NCBI GenBank assembly: GCA_021904315.1
Contig: CM038908.1
Span: 11,490,501 to 11,554,500, forward strand
Origin: Sphagnum magellanicum
Lineage: Eukaryota; Streptophyta; Sphagnopsida; Sphagnales; Sphagnaceae
Length of the DNA stretch: 64,000 nt
Direction of reading: 5' to 3'
The position numbers and the translations under genes are program-made. Positions 1 through 10,171 of the stretch are shown one piece after another (the first letter of the stretch is position 1; each line of letters starts with the position of its first letter). Under the pieces are notes generated by a model. That model was given only the letters and a program-made list of their open reading frames with translations. It was not told the DNA's origin and did no database searches.

Positions 1-1184
1 TATACCCATCAAAGAGGTTTAAACATGTGAATATTCCATGTATGTGTTGCACCTAGATGTGCGATGATCATGAAATAACGTGTTTGCACATAAACATCAT
101 TTGGAAAGTTGCATGGAAGTTGTCATCAATTCATTTTGGTAATTTGAACATCAATGGTATTTTGATCATCCATGGATGCAGGGTGATTGTTGTGATTCAT
201 TTGATGAAGAATGGATGGCACATTTAAACCATCCAACGTTCATGCCTTTGGAGAATGTGGGTCGACAAACACACATGGATATAGAGGTGGACATGGTAGG
301 GCTAGTTAACAATGCATTTGTCATTGTTGACCAAATTGCCCAAGAAGCCCACAACATTGAATCCTAACATAGGATGTGAGGTGCAAATGGCCTCCATGGA
401 GACCTTAAGCATGGGACAACGAAAAGGATGGGTATTCATGGGGTTATGCAATTGCCATTTACAAATCAAGAGGCTCCTAGTGGGGCTAATGTCATTAACA
501 ATGTTGATTGTGCCTTACACGTGGATGAACTAATGAGCCTGAATTGATGTTAAAAAATGATGCCATACAAGTCCCAATTAACATGGAACAACAACCACAA
601 TGTGATGGAGACATTGGCCATGCTAGCCCAAGTGATCCAATGGAGGTAGGTGTTGTATACAAAAGAATGAAATGATGCTGAAAACATGGAAGGAAAGGAC
701 ACTTGGGCCAATATGCCCATAATAAAAAAAAGACTAAAGGAATTGGGATTAGAACATGACAACATTGAAGAGGTTTATAGAATACCACTATTTGAAGGTT
801 CCACACTATTAAGCTTATGTGCAACCTTTCTCATCTTGAATCGTTGTCACATTCATGGTGCGTCAAATGCTTCATAACCAAAATGTTGGGACTTGTCAAA
901 AAAACATACTACTTGCCCCAAATACATTGTAATTTTCAAAATATGAGGTTTTTAGCACCTTGAAGAGGCTTGGGCTAGCATATGATGTCATTGACGTGTG
1001 TGGAAAAGGATGTATGTTGTTTTGGGGTGACCATGCCAACACTAGGCAATGTATCAAACGTGGAGAACCTAGGTACATGCAAGTTGGGAAGTCAAGTGTG
1101 CCTTGGAAGGTGTTGTGTCATTTTCCATTGGTAACTTGTTAATGAGAAATGTTTAACACGCCCACACAAGTTGAATTGATGGTG
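1..1184 (+). pseudogene. CACTA (En/Spm) TNP2-type transposase fragment
   Basis: Decayed transposase of a CACTA DNA transposon. Reading all three plus frames, the stretch around 780-870 gives FEGSTLLSLCATFLILN, like the TNP2 block (L/F)YEGS..S.L....LLN. About 955-1080 gives LKRLGLAYDVIDVC followed by GCMLF, a spaced Cys pair and GEPRY, the TNP2 zinc-binding block (usually CPN.CILYR ... CP.CG.SRY). About 1105-1185 matches the following KVLRHFPL ... FNTPTQ region. The upstream part (about 20-360) reads like the TNP2 N-terminus, with Cys pairs and a W.FHGE-like patch, but is weaker. Stops and frame changes are scattered throughout, so it is not functional. It runs off the left edge and ends abruptly where an LTR begins, so the LTR element probably inserted into it. 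No terminal inverted repeat is seen. Confidence 0.7.
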
Positions 1185-2385
1185 TGGCTAACGCACTCCC
1201 AACTCTTCCAAAGACTCAAATGTGAGTCCAAGTAGAAGACATCGAAAAAGAGAGGACTCGGGGCACGCTCCTTAGCTCACAACACTTTGAGGGGTAAAGG
1301 GGTGTGTTGGAGCTCCGGGATGGGACTAGGAAGAGTTGACAAACTTCACTCATTCACACAGGCCTGCACACAACCCACACAAAGTGGTTAGTGCATAGTT
1401 GGAGCACCTTTGGTGCTAGGACAAGCCACGGGCAACATGGACACACTAGACTCACCGTGGCCCAGACTTGGGGGAAGCCACCACCTTCCCCCTTATAGTA
1501 TACTCTCTGGCTGGCCACGGAGCCTACATCCAAATGATTTTTCTCTTTCAGGACTCCCGAATGGGAGTCCCAAAATCGCGCTGGTTAGGACTCCCGCAAC
1601 TTTGGAGCCCCATAACTTTGCAATTAAACCTTGGATCGTGATGCAGTCTCAAGCAAAGTTATAGTTCTCATCAAGAGCTTTCCAACGGTATGTTGCATGC
1701 TCCCTGCAGCCAAGTAAATCGAGTCGATTCCCAATTTTTTATGGTCGGGAGTCAAACTGACAATTTGACTCTCGGCCTTTTTGGGGGTCATAACTTGTGT
1801 TTTAAATGTCCAAATGAGCAATAAGAGCCCATTTTAGACATCTACGTTTGAAAAAAATTTCAATGATATAAAGAACGCCCCAAGCTATTGAGTTTTGACC
1901 CTTAAAATCACTTTATGAAGTTTCGGGAGTCCCTTGGGACTCCATCTCCCAAAGTGGGAGTTGCTTTGGGAGTGTGAGGGTTCACTCCCTCACACTTTCT
2001 TACATTCCCTTACACTTCTTACATTCCCGAGAGTATGTGATGTGATTCTCGGGCTTCTTTTTGCCTTGACTCGCGAGCTTCCTCTTGCCTTGACTCGCGG
2101 GCTTCCTCTTGCCTTGACTCGCGGGCTTCCTCTTACCTTGACTCCCAGGCTTCCTCTTGCCTTGATTCTCGGGCTTCCTTTTGTGTTGACTCTCGGGCTT
2201 CCTTTTGCCTTGACTCCCGGGCTTCCTTTTGCCTTGATTCCCGGGCTTCCTTTTGCTTTGATTCCCGGGCTTCCTCTTGCCTTGACTCTCGGGCTTCCTT
2301 TTGCGTTGACTCTCGGGCTTCCTCTTGGCCCACAACCTTGTAACCCCTTTGCTTTGGTTATGAGCCCAAAGTTAGGGTTGCGACA
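1185..2385 (-). mobile_element. Ty3/gypsy LTR, family A, 3' LTR of a minus-strand element
   Basis: Long terminal repeat on the minus strand, opening TGTCGCAACCC at 2385 and closing near 1185. The same sequence recurs at 3861-4731, 5048-6018, 12314-13270 and 55935-56851. The last copy, with a perfect 5-bp target duplication, fixes the family boundaries as TGTTGCAACCC...GTGTCA. At about 1.2 kb this is the longest copy, because of a 12-unit 24-bp minisatellite near its start. No convincing target duplication is seen at the outer edges of the 1185-4731 element. The left edge abuts CACTA transposase sequence. Confidence 0.8.
2046..2333. repeat. 24-bp minisatellite inside an LTR, 12 units
   Basis: Twelve head-to-tail 24-bp units with consensus CTCGCGGGCTTCCTCTTGCC plus TTGA, each diverging by a few bases. 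The unit is a whole number of codons, which is why long repetitive open frames (KARGSPRV-like) appear on the minus strand. These are not genes. Other copies of this LTR hold fewer units: about 4 at 4582-4677, 3 at 5102-5172, 2 at 13168-13215 and 1 in the copy at 55935. Confidence 0.9.
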
Positions 2386-3860
2386 TATCACATCCGGGAA
2401 TTCCTCTAACACTTGTTTGATGCACTTGTGAAAGCTCACCACCTTGGTGGCTTCCTTTGCTTCAAACTCATCCAACACCTACATCACGCACAACATGCCA
2501 TAGCCTCCCACACATTTTTTTTCCAAGGTCTTTCCCAACATCAAGTGGATGGTGGTCCCACCCACAGTAAGCACTTCATGTGCCTTCACTCACACAATCC
2601 CATCTTTGGATGGGATCCTCACTAGCCTATTGTGCCCTTTTATGAGCACATTGTTACGTGTGATTTATTCCATCCCAAAATGCAATCCATTCCCCCTAAG
2701 GTGGAAATTAACAAGTCCACCTCGCCTTTCCAATTCCCCAATTAGAGGGGCACATCTTTTGCTTGTAACTTGGTGCGATGGGGAATCCCATCCGCAAAGT
2801 GCACCTCAATGGGTGCCTTGAACTTTTCCAATGAGAGCTCCATTCTTTCGGTGCTTTCTTGGGTTATGAAGTTGTGGGAAGCCCCTATGTCCAAAAGACA
2901 TAACACTTCTCGTTTAGAAATCTTTCCCTTTAAGAAAATAAAGCAATTACATTCACCTTGTGCTAGGTTGGCAGTAAGGGCAATTACCTTAAAAGCCCCA
3001 CTCCCCGGTTTGGGTTTGGGGCAATCCTTGGAATAATGTCCCACTTCATTGCAATTGAAACACCCTCCTTTAGGTTTCCCATTAGCATCCCCCTTGGGTT
3101 GGCTCCCTTTGAAAGGAGCCATTTCTCCACAAAATATCCCTTGGGCTTGAACCCCAAGCTTTAGAAGTGTTTGGGCTTCCTTGTCCTTGGTTCCATTCCC
3201 TTTCATGGCGTGCCTTCTTGTGAAGGAACTTGCCATCCCTTTCGAATCCGGACTTCTCACCCCGTCCCACATCTGAAAAGCCTTCCACTATCATGATGGC
3301 TTTGAATAGTGAGGCGAGCCAATTCTCTTCAAGCTTGCGTTTGGCTCAAGTTGGAAGCCCCATCACAAAGTGGCACACCCGGTCTAACTCATGCATATGC
3401 CTAATTTCGAGCATGAGTTCTGAATAAGCCTTCACGTATTGACGCAAGCTATCATTATTTACATTCACAAGGTCACAAAGTTTGCACCTCAAAATGTAGT
3501 CGAAATTCTTGGGAATGAATTTCGACTTAATACGTTCCGTGAAAAATTCCCATGTGTAACCATGGGTCTTCCCTTCCTCTTGCCTCACCGTCTTCCACCA
3601 TGTGAAGGCATAGCCTTTCAAATAGGATTGGGCAAGTTCCACGGCCGAGTGCCGACCAACCTTGGTGACATGAAGGTAATTTTTCAATTCCGCAAACCAA
3701 GCATCCACAACCTTTCGATCTTGGGACCCATCAAAGTTCCCGGGCCTAGCATGCTTGAACTCCACACCTTTGCATGATCCTCCCTTGAGGGCCGCAACCA
3801 ATTCATTGAAATCGGGCCTATTCATTTTGAATAGGACCTCTAATTGTTCCAAGGTGAAGA
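2386..3860 (-). mobile_element. Ty3/gypsy gag-protease fragment with the start of RT linker, broken
   Basis: Internal part of a minus-strand Ty3/gypsy fossil. From right to left it shows a gag capsid-like region (about 3346-3840, including YLKGYAFTWWK), a CCHC zinc knuckle (CFNCNEVGHYSKDC, about 3030-3070), and an aspartic protease active-site block (LLDIGASHNFI, about 2870-2910). At the left end is a short stretch like the EEFPDV linker that precedes reverse transcriptase. RT, RNase H and integrase are absent, because the next LTR starts directly after the linker. Together with the flanking same-strand LTRs this makes an internally deleted element of about 3.5 kb. It carries a handful of breaks and is a fossil. 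Confidence 0.8.
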
Positions 3861-4731
3861 GGACTAGGAAGAGTTGACAAGCTTCACTCATTCACACGAG
3901 CCTACACATAACCCACACAAGGTGATTAATGCATAGTTGGAACACCTTTGATGCTAGGACAAGCCACGGGTAACACGGACACACTAGACTCAACACGGCC
4001 CGGACTTGGGGGAAGCCACCACCTTCCCCCTTATAGTATACTCTCTGGCTGGCCATGAAGCCTACATCCAAATGGCTTTTCTCTCCCGGGACTCTCGAGT
4101 GGGAGTCCCGAAATCGCGATGGTTGGGACTCCCGTAACTTTGGAGCCCCATAACTTTGCGATTAGATCTCGGATCGTGATGTGGTTTAAAGCAAAGTTGT
4201 AGTTCTTATTGATAGCTTTCCAACAATATGTTGCATGCCCCCTGAAGCTAAATAAATCAAGTCGATTCCCGACTTTTTGTGGTCGGGAGTCAAACTGACA
4301 ATTTGATTCCCAACCCTTTTTTGGGTCATAACTTGTGTTTCAAATGTCCAAATGAGCAATGAGAGCCCATTTTAGACATCTACGTTGGAAAAACTTTTCA
4401 ATGATATAAAGAATGCCACAAGCTATTGAGTTTTGACCCCTAAAATCACTTTTTGAAATTTTAAGAGTCCCTTGGGACTCTAGCTCCCAAAGTGGGAGTT
4501 GCTTTGGGAGTGTGAGGGTTCATTCCCTCACACTTTCTTACATTCCCTTACACTTCTTACACTCCCGGGAGTAAGTGATGTGATTTTCGGGCTTCTTCTT
4601 GCCTTGACTCTCGGGCTTCCTCTTGCTTTGATTGTCGGACTTTCTCTCGCCTTGATTCTCGAGCTTCCTCTTGGCCCGCAACCTTATAACCCCTTTGCCT
4701 TGGTCATGAACCCAAAGCTAGAGTTGCGATA
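3861..4731 (-). mobile_element. Ty3/gypsy LTR, family A, truncated 5' LTR of a minus-strand element
   Basis: The same LTR as at 1185-2385, on the same strand, opening at 4731. Its last part and the primer-binding region are missing: LTR sequence joins gag directly at about 3860. It holds about four units of the 24-bp minisatellite (4582-4677) against twelve in its partner, so the two LTRs of one element differ greatly in repeat number. It contains the shared TATA-like and GA-rich promoter region near 4015-4045, read on the minus strand. Confidence 0.75.
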
Positions 4732-5047
4732 GCTTAGGTCAAGATTAGATTTGACTTGAGTTCCTCATGAGGGGAAGGATGGAAATTGCCTCCCAAATGA
4801 GGGTTTCGTCAATTAGGCTAGTTTAGGTCTTTTGACAAAGCAATTGTTAAAGGTTTTTTATAAGACCTTCCCAGGACTTGTCAAGAAAGTGTTGGAAACT
4901 TGGAGATGCCTGAGTTAGCTTGAGGCAAGGTCTTGTCGCGAAAGTTAGCATGTGATGGCCAAGGATCCAAAAGAAAGAAATTGCAATTGTTGAAAGAAAT
5001 TTTAAGTGTTAATGAGGACATTGACCTCTTCTTCTAGTGGGGGAGAG
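4732..5047. other. Spacer between LTRs, possible 3' internal end with purine tract
   Basis: A stretch of 316 bp with no recognisable gene. It ends in AGTGGGGGAGAG directly before TGTTGCAACCC at 5048, which is what a gypsy polypurine tract before a 3' LTR looks like. It may be the last internal remnant of the element that owned the LTR at 5048-6018. Against this, GAGAG on the left and CAGAG on the right of that LTR differ at only one base, so it could instead be a solo LTR in older sequence. Confidence 0.35.
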
Positions 5048-6018
5048 TGTTGCAACCCTAGCTTTAGGCTCGCGACCAAAGCAAAGGGGTTACAAGGTTG
5101 AGGGCCAAGAGGAAGCTCGGGAGCCAAGGTGAGAGGAAGCTCGGGAGTCAAGGCAAGAAGAAACCCGGGAGTCACATCACATATTCCCGGAAGTGTAAGA
5201 AGTATGAGGCAGTATGAGGGAGTGAACCCTCACACTCCCAAGGCAACTCCCACTTTGGGAGATGGAGTGTTGGTGGACTCCCGAAACTTTAGAGAGAGAT
5301 TTCAGGGGTCAAAACTCAATGGCTTGTGGCGTTCTTTATATCATTGGAAATTTCTTCAAATGTAAATATCTAAAATGGGCTCGCATTGCTCATTTGGACA
5401 TCTAAAACACAAGTTACGGCTAAAAAAAAGGTCGGGAGTCAAATTGTCAGTTTAACTCCCGACCATAAAAAGTCAAGAATCGACCCAATTTACTTGGTTA
5501 TAGAGGGCGTGCCACATATTGTTGGAAAGCTTTCGATGAGAGCTATAACTTTGCTTTCGACTGCATCATGATCCGAGGTCTTCTCGCAAAGTTATGGGGC
5601 TCCAAAATCGTGGGAGTCCCAACCGGAGCGATTTCGGGACTCCCACTCGGGAGTCCCGGGAGAGAAAAACCATTTGGATGTAGGCTCTATGACTAGCCAG
5701 AGAGTATACTATAAAGGGGAAGGTGGTGACTTCCCCCAAGTCCGGGCCGTGGTGAGTCTAGTGTGTCCATGTTGCCCATGGTTCCTCTTAGCACCAAAAG
5801 TGCTTTAACTATGCACTAACCACTTTGTGTGAGTTGTGTGCAGGTTCGTGTGAGTGAGTGAAGCTTGTCAACTCTTTCTAGTCCCATCCCGGAGCTCCAA
5901 CACACCCATGTACCCCTCAAAGTGTTGTGAGCTAGGGAGTGTGCCGCAAGTCCTCTCTCTTTTGCTATCTTCTATTTGGACTCACATTTGAGTCCTTTAA
6001 GGAGTTGGGAACGTGTCA
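5048..6018 (+). mobile_element. Ty3/gypsy LTR, family A, plus strand
   Basis: A 971-bp LTR running TGTTGCAACCC to GTGTCA, orientation opposite to its neighbours. It carries about three units of the 24-bp minisatellite (5102-5172) and many copies of GGGAGTC or GACTCCC. A TATACTATAAAG motif sits at about 5705, followed by a GA-rich leader. It is either a solo LTR with an imperfect duplication (GAGAG/CAGAG) or a 3' LTR whose internal part is mostly lost. Immediately downstream begins gag-like sequence of the older methyltransferase-bearing element. Confidence 0.8.
5704..5716 (+). promoter_or_regulatory. Probable LTR promoter TATA box
   Basis: GTATACTATAAAG lies about 300 bp before the LTR end, upstream of a conserved GGGGAAGGTGGTG tract. 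The motif is retained in every family A copy (for example ACTATAAGGGGG near 56534 and, on the minus strand, near 1500, 4030 and 12625) and in family B. Its conserved position fits the U3/R boundary. The start site itself cannot be seen. Confidence 0.45.
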
Positions 6019-6402
6019 CAGAGTTTCTACCACTAGGTAGGTAATTCAGACTGATGGATTCGCATCTGGTTCAAGTCCTGTTACCAGGGCTAGAGGAGCT
6101 CAAACAATCATGCCACAATCTTTTTGGCCTTTCAACATGGAAGAAGAACACACCTTGTTGGCAAGGTGGGAGGAGAGTACTACACCATAAGCTGTTCGGG
6201 CATCAAATTCTTGTGTCCCAAGAGTACTTGTATATCAGGAAAACACACAATTTTCGACTGATCAGCTTATGGAATGCCAATTTCAAATGCATGAAGTGGC
6301 GCAAATGCTTGTGAGTACACCATTGTTTAGTTTTCAAGATTTGAAGCTAAAAACTAGGGACATAATTGCAGTACTAGAGGATACCTTGAACACTACATTA
6401 GG
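6019..6402 (+). mobile_element. gag-like part of the methyltransferase-bearing element
   Basis: Shows faint coding character (for example MPQSFWPFNMEEEH, then a Gln- and Met-rich stretch ending ...DIIAVLEDTLN) before the solo LTR at 6403. The assignment to gag rests on its position ahead of the protease and on continuity across the TTAGG duplication. No zinc knuckle is visible. Confidence 0.4.
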
Positions 6403-7225
6403 TGGCGTGCTCCCAAGTCCTTAGTTAGCCCCAAGTTGGGGCTAAGTCATTCAAGTTGCGGAAATGCGGGGGATTTGGGGCACGCTCCCAGCTTCTAGCA
6501 CTAAAGGGGGGTAAGAGGGGCGTGTTGAAAGCTTCGGGATTAGACTAGGAAGAGGGAGAAGCTATTTAGTTACTCAGACCTGCATCCAAAACCAACTAAG
6601 AAGTTGGTTAGTATTCATTCGAAACACTCTTAATGTTGGGATAAGCCACAGGTAACCTTGGATTCACTTGACTCACCACGGCCCGAACTTTGGGGAAGCC
6701 ACCACCTTCCCCCATATAGTATTCTCTCCATCTCACCGCCGCACTTACATCCAAATGGCACTTTTTCTCGGGACTCCCAAAGTGGAGTCCCGAAACTGTC
6801 CCGCTTTGGACTCCTGGGACTTTGGGTGTTCATAACTTCTTGCCCCAACCTCCGATTGGGACAAAGTCTAAAGAAAACTTGTAGTTCTCCTTGAGAGCTT
6901 TCCAACAGTGTGTCACACTCCACCTACACACACTAGGATTGGGTTGATTCCTGACTTTTAGTGGTCGGGAGTCAAATTGCTAATTTGACTCCTGGCCTTT
7001 CTTTTGACCATAACTTGTGTTGCATATGTCCAAATGCCTCATGTGAGGCCATTTTGGACATCTACATTTTGAGACCTTTTCAACAATATAAAGAACACTT
7101 CAATGCAAGGTGTTTGACCCCTACAATTTTGTTCTAAGTTTTCAGGAGTCCCAAAGGACTCCCAAGTCCCATTTTCGAGAGTGTGAATGGCGACCTCACA
7201 CTTCCCTCAAAGTGGGGTTGCGACA
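6403..7225 (-). mobile_element. Solo LTR, Ty3/gypsy family B, TSD TTAGG
   Basis: An 823-bp LTR on the minus strand, running TGTCGCAACCC at 7225 to the end at 6403. It is flanked by TTAGG at 6398-6402 and 7226-7230, a clean target duplication. It is related to family A (same ends, same GGGAGTC-rich body and TATA/GA-rich block) but lacks the 24-bp minisatellite. No internal sequence remains, as expected after LTR-LTR recombination. Confidence 0.9.
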
Positions 7226-7887
7226 TTAGGTCCTCTACCAATCCTTAATCCACATGCTACAAAGGTCCCACCTTGGAGGGACATTCAATTAGCTCATGTG
7301 TTGTAGATGGTGTTCGTAATCTAGTCACTAGTTCTAACATGGCTAAACTAGTGGGTTTTCCTACTTCTGATTCTACATTCACATATTAGAAGGGAGTTAG
7401 GAACACCTCACTTGTGAATTTATTACTCATCAAAGGTGTTTTGGATAGCCATTTTCTTCACAAAGTCTCTCACTCATTTTCGAAGGTGGTGCCTAGTGAG
7501 AAAACTTCCATTGCCACCAAAGTTGCCATTGTCGACAATACTGGGTCAACAATCCAAGTGGGAGGACATACACCCAGAGTGGTACTTCTTGACACAGGTG
7601 CCCAACTAGTAATTCTTGGAATTCAATTTGCCAAGAAAATGGGCATGCTTAACTCTAAACTACGAAAATCTATGCGCCAGATTCACATCGCTAATGGGAG
7701 CATAAAGGAGGTACTTGGGGAAAGTTCAGATTTGATTGCATTTAACTTTAATGAAAGTACAGATTAGAAGCTTTGCTTACAGGTCAAATGTTTAGTCACC
7801 AATGCCACCAATTATGATGTGTTCATTGGGTAAAAGGCCCTATTTCCACTAGGTTTCATAATTAACAATTGCTTCAAACATGCGTAT
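7226..7887 (+). mobile_element. Aspartic protease part of the methyltransferase-bearing element
   Basis: The open stretch 7414-7767 contains VVLLDTGAQLVILG, the retroviral-type D-T/S-G active-site block, about 60 residues in. It is followed by a pattern like the flap region (IHIANGSIKEVLG). This is the pepsin-like retroelement protease that cleaves the polyprotein. It continues past the frame into a conserved-looking tail that is cut by the next solo LTR at 7888. Confidence 0.7.
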
Positions 7888-8709
7888 TGACACGCTCCCA
7901 AGTCCCTAGTTAGCCCCCAAGTTGGGCCTAAGTACTCAAATTGCAAAATTGTGGGGGATTCGAGGCACGCTCCTAGCTTTTAGCACTAAAAGGGGGTAGA
8001 GGGGCATGCTGAAACTTCAAGATGGGACTAGGAAGAAGTGATAAGCTATTCACTTACTCGAACATGTATCAAACCAATCAACAAGTTAGTTAATCCACAT
8101 TCTGGAGCACCCTTGGTGCTAGGACAAGCCATGAGCAACTCTGGACTCACTTGACTCACCATGGCCAAGACTCGAAGGAAGCCACCACCTTCCCCCATAT
8201 AGTACACTTCGTGCCTCTCCGCAGCACCCACATCCGAAAGGCTTTTTGTCCCGGGACTCCCAAGGGGGAGTCCCAAAACTATCCCGGTTTAGACTCCCAA
8301 GACTTTGAACGATCATAATTCTTTGTTCAAACCTCCAATTGGGATAAGGTCTAAAGCAAAGTTGTAACTTTCCTTGAAAGCTTTCCAACGGTGTGTTGCA
8401 CTCCACCTACACGCACTGGGGTTGGGTCAATTCCTGACTTTTAATGGTTGGGAGTCAAACTTGCAATTTGACTCCTGACCCTTCTTTTTGTTTTAACTTG
8501 TGTTGCAAATGTCCAAATGGCCAATGCGAGGCCATCTTCAACATCAACACTTCAATAATTTTCTAATGACATAAAGAACACCCCAATGTGAGATGTTCTG
8601 GCCCCTGCAATTGAACTCTAAATTTTTGGGAGTCCCGAAAGACTCTCAAGTCCCAATTTCGAGAGTGTGAGTTTCATCCTCACACTTCCTTCAAAGTAGG
8701 GTTGCGACG
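7888..8709 (-). mobile_element. Solo LTR, Ty3/gypsy family B, TSD CGTAT
   Basis: An 822-bp minus-strand LTR closely related to 6403-7225. It is flanked by CGTAT at 7883-7887 and 8710-8714. Protease-tail sequence of the host element stops at the left duplication and continues from the right one, confirming a later insertion. Confidence 0.9.
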
Positions 8710-9060
8710 CGTATTATTAAGTGGATTAGAAGACTGATGGCCACCACTTAAGATACATACCTCTTGATTTACATGGGAACCATAGTCCTATGGCTCACCA
8801 TTGTATGCTCAAGGAAGCACACACCATTTCCTACATCCAACAAGCTAGCCACGAGTGGATAAGGAAGATGAAGAGGAGATAGCTTACGTTCAAGCTACTG
8901 AAAGCTTGAGGGTGATTCCTACTGACATTCAACATGGACTAGAGGTTTTACAGAGGTTCAAAGTAGCCCACAAGCCCTTGGTCAAAGCTTTGTCTAGTTT
9001 TGAGAGCATGGAAAACCATGGTGAATCGATTAAACCATTACTTTGTTAGCTAATCACTTG
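8710..9060 (+). mobile_element. Linker of the methyltransferase-bearing element between protease and methyltransferase
   Basis: Coding-like sequence without a recognised domain. An open stretch at 8855-9049 starts with a DEEEIAYVQATESL acidic patch and reads as a charged, helical linker. It leads directly into the methyltransferase domain with the same strand and style of codon use. It is not an independent gene. Confidence 0.45.
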
Positions 9061-10030
9061 GCCACCACCTAAAGAAGGGATTACATTACTAGAGCTCTTT
9101 GGTGGTATTGGTATAGGTTTCGAAGCCCTACTACAATTAGGGATGGTGGTTTGGAGGTATTTCTACATAGACATTGATCCTATTGCAAGGCAAATGGTGG
9201 CATCGAAAATGAGGGAGCTCACAACAAGATTTTCACAACAATTTGCAACCACCACATGGAAGGCTAGTTTTACATTTTTGCCTTCTGACATATAACTAAT
9301 TCAAAAGAAGCATATTGAATTACTTGGTCTCATTAACCTCATCATTTCAAGTTGGGAGTGTCAAGGATTTTTAGCAGCTAGATTTTGAGAAGGCTTGAGT
9401 GACACAAGATCTGGTCTTTTCACGAACATGATACGATTGATCACCTGGGCTCAATCCTACATTTGGTTATGTAATTGAGAACACCCCTTCTCAACTTGAT
9501 CAAAGGGAGAAAGTCTAGGAGCACTACACATTAGTCAAACATTACCTTGGAAAGTCGTTCCTATTTGATGCGGCACAATGCGGTTCCTATGCGCACCAAT
9601 TGCGCAATTAGTGGACCAACTTGGCACCACTTTTAGTTCTACAGCTAGCTCTGAAATACACTATCAGAGACCCCAACCTACAAGTTTTTCACATATTAGA
9701 TGATCAAAGTTCTTGCCAACCAATTACAAGGCAAGATAAACCTCTTTGGTTTCCTGCGAACACAATAAGAAAACCAAGAGGTGTTTAGCCCACCTTTGTC
9801 TCCTTCCTAGGAGCACATGCCTTTCAAGGGTATGGACCAGGCCCGGTGTGTTGTCATGCTTTAGCCACTTGGGATGAACCAAGCCAGAAGAAAAAGAAAG
9901 GGCTATGGGGTTCTAAGCTAGCACTACTAATCATACTAAGGTGACTAGATTAGAGCGTAATGCTTTACTGGGGAGAGGCATGGACCTGAACTCCCTTACA
10001 TGGTTGTTGGTAACTTGTGTATTCTTTCGA
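9061..10030 (+). mobile_element. Cytosine-5 DNA methyltransferase domain inside a Ty3/gypsy element, broken
   Basis: Motifs in the expected C5-MTase order are visible. Motif I (SAM binding) is LLELFGGIGIGFEAL at about 9085-9129. Motif II is YIDIDPIARQMV at about 9163-9200. A motif IV-like Cys block, SWECQGF, is at about 9350-9370. Motif VI is ENTPSQLD at about 9478-9501. Then come DAAQCGSYAH (about 9559-9590) and a final block ERNALLGRGMDLNSL (about 9953-9997), where motifs IX-X should lie. The family transfers a methyl group from S-adenosylmethionine to C5 of cytosine. Position between protease and RT, with the same strand and decay on both sides, shows it belongs to the element and is not a host gene. 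It carries several breaks. Which host DNMT class it derives from needs a phylogeny. Confidence 0.8.
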
Positions 10031-10171
10031 ATGTACACAACACCAACATTGATTCAATTAACTTTTAATTCTGGCGATGCAACCACATAGCACCCTGACC
10101 AAGTACACTTTCCTATTTTCAACAATCTACATTTCACTTTTAGGGTTGGGGGGGAGGAGGTACCATGTAAT

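Noticed and set aside
1990-2478. Long repetitive open frames (KARGSPRV-type) on both strands
   Set aside because: They come from the 24-bp minisatellite inside the LTR. A unit divisible by three keeps frames open without coding.
9061-10030. A host DNMT pseudogene independent of the retroelement
   Set aside because: The methyltransferase region lies between protease and RT of the same strand, with coding-like linkers on both sides and no host introns.
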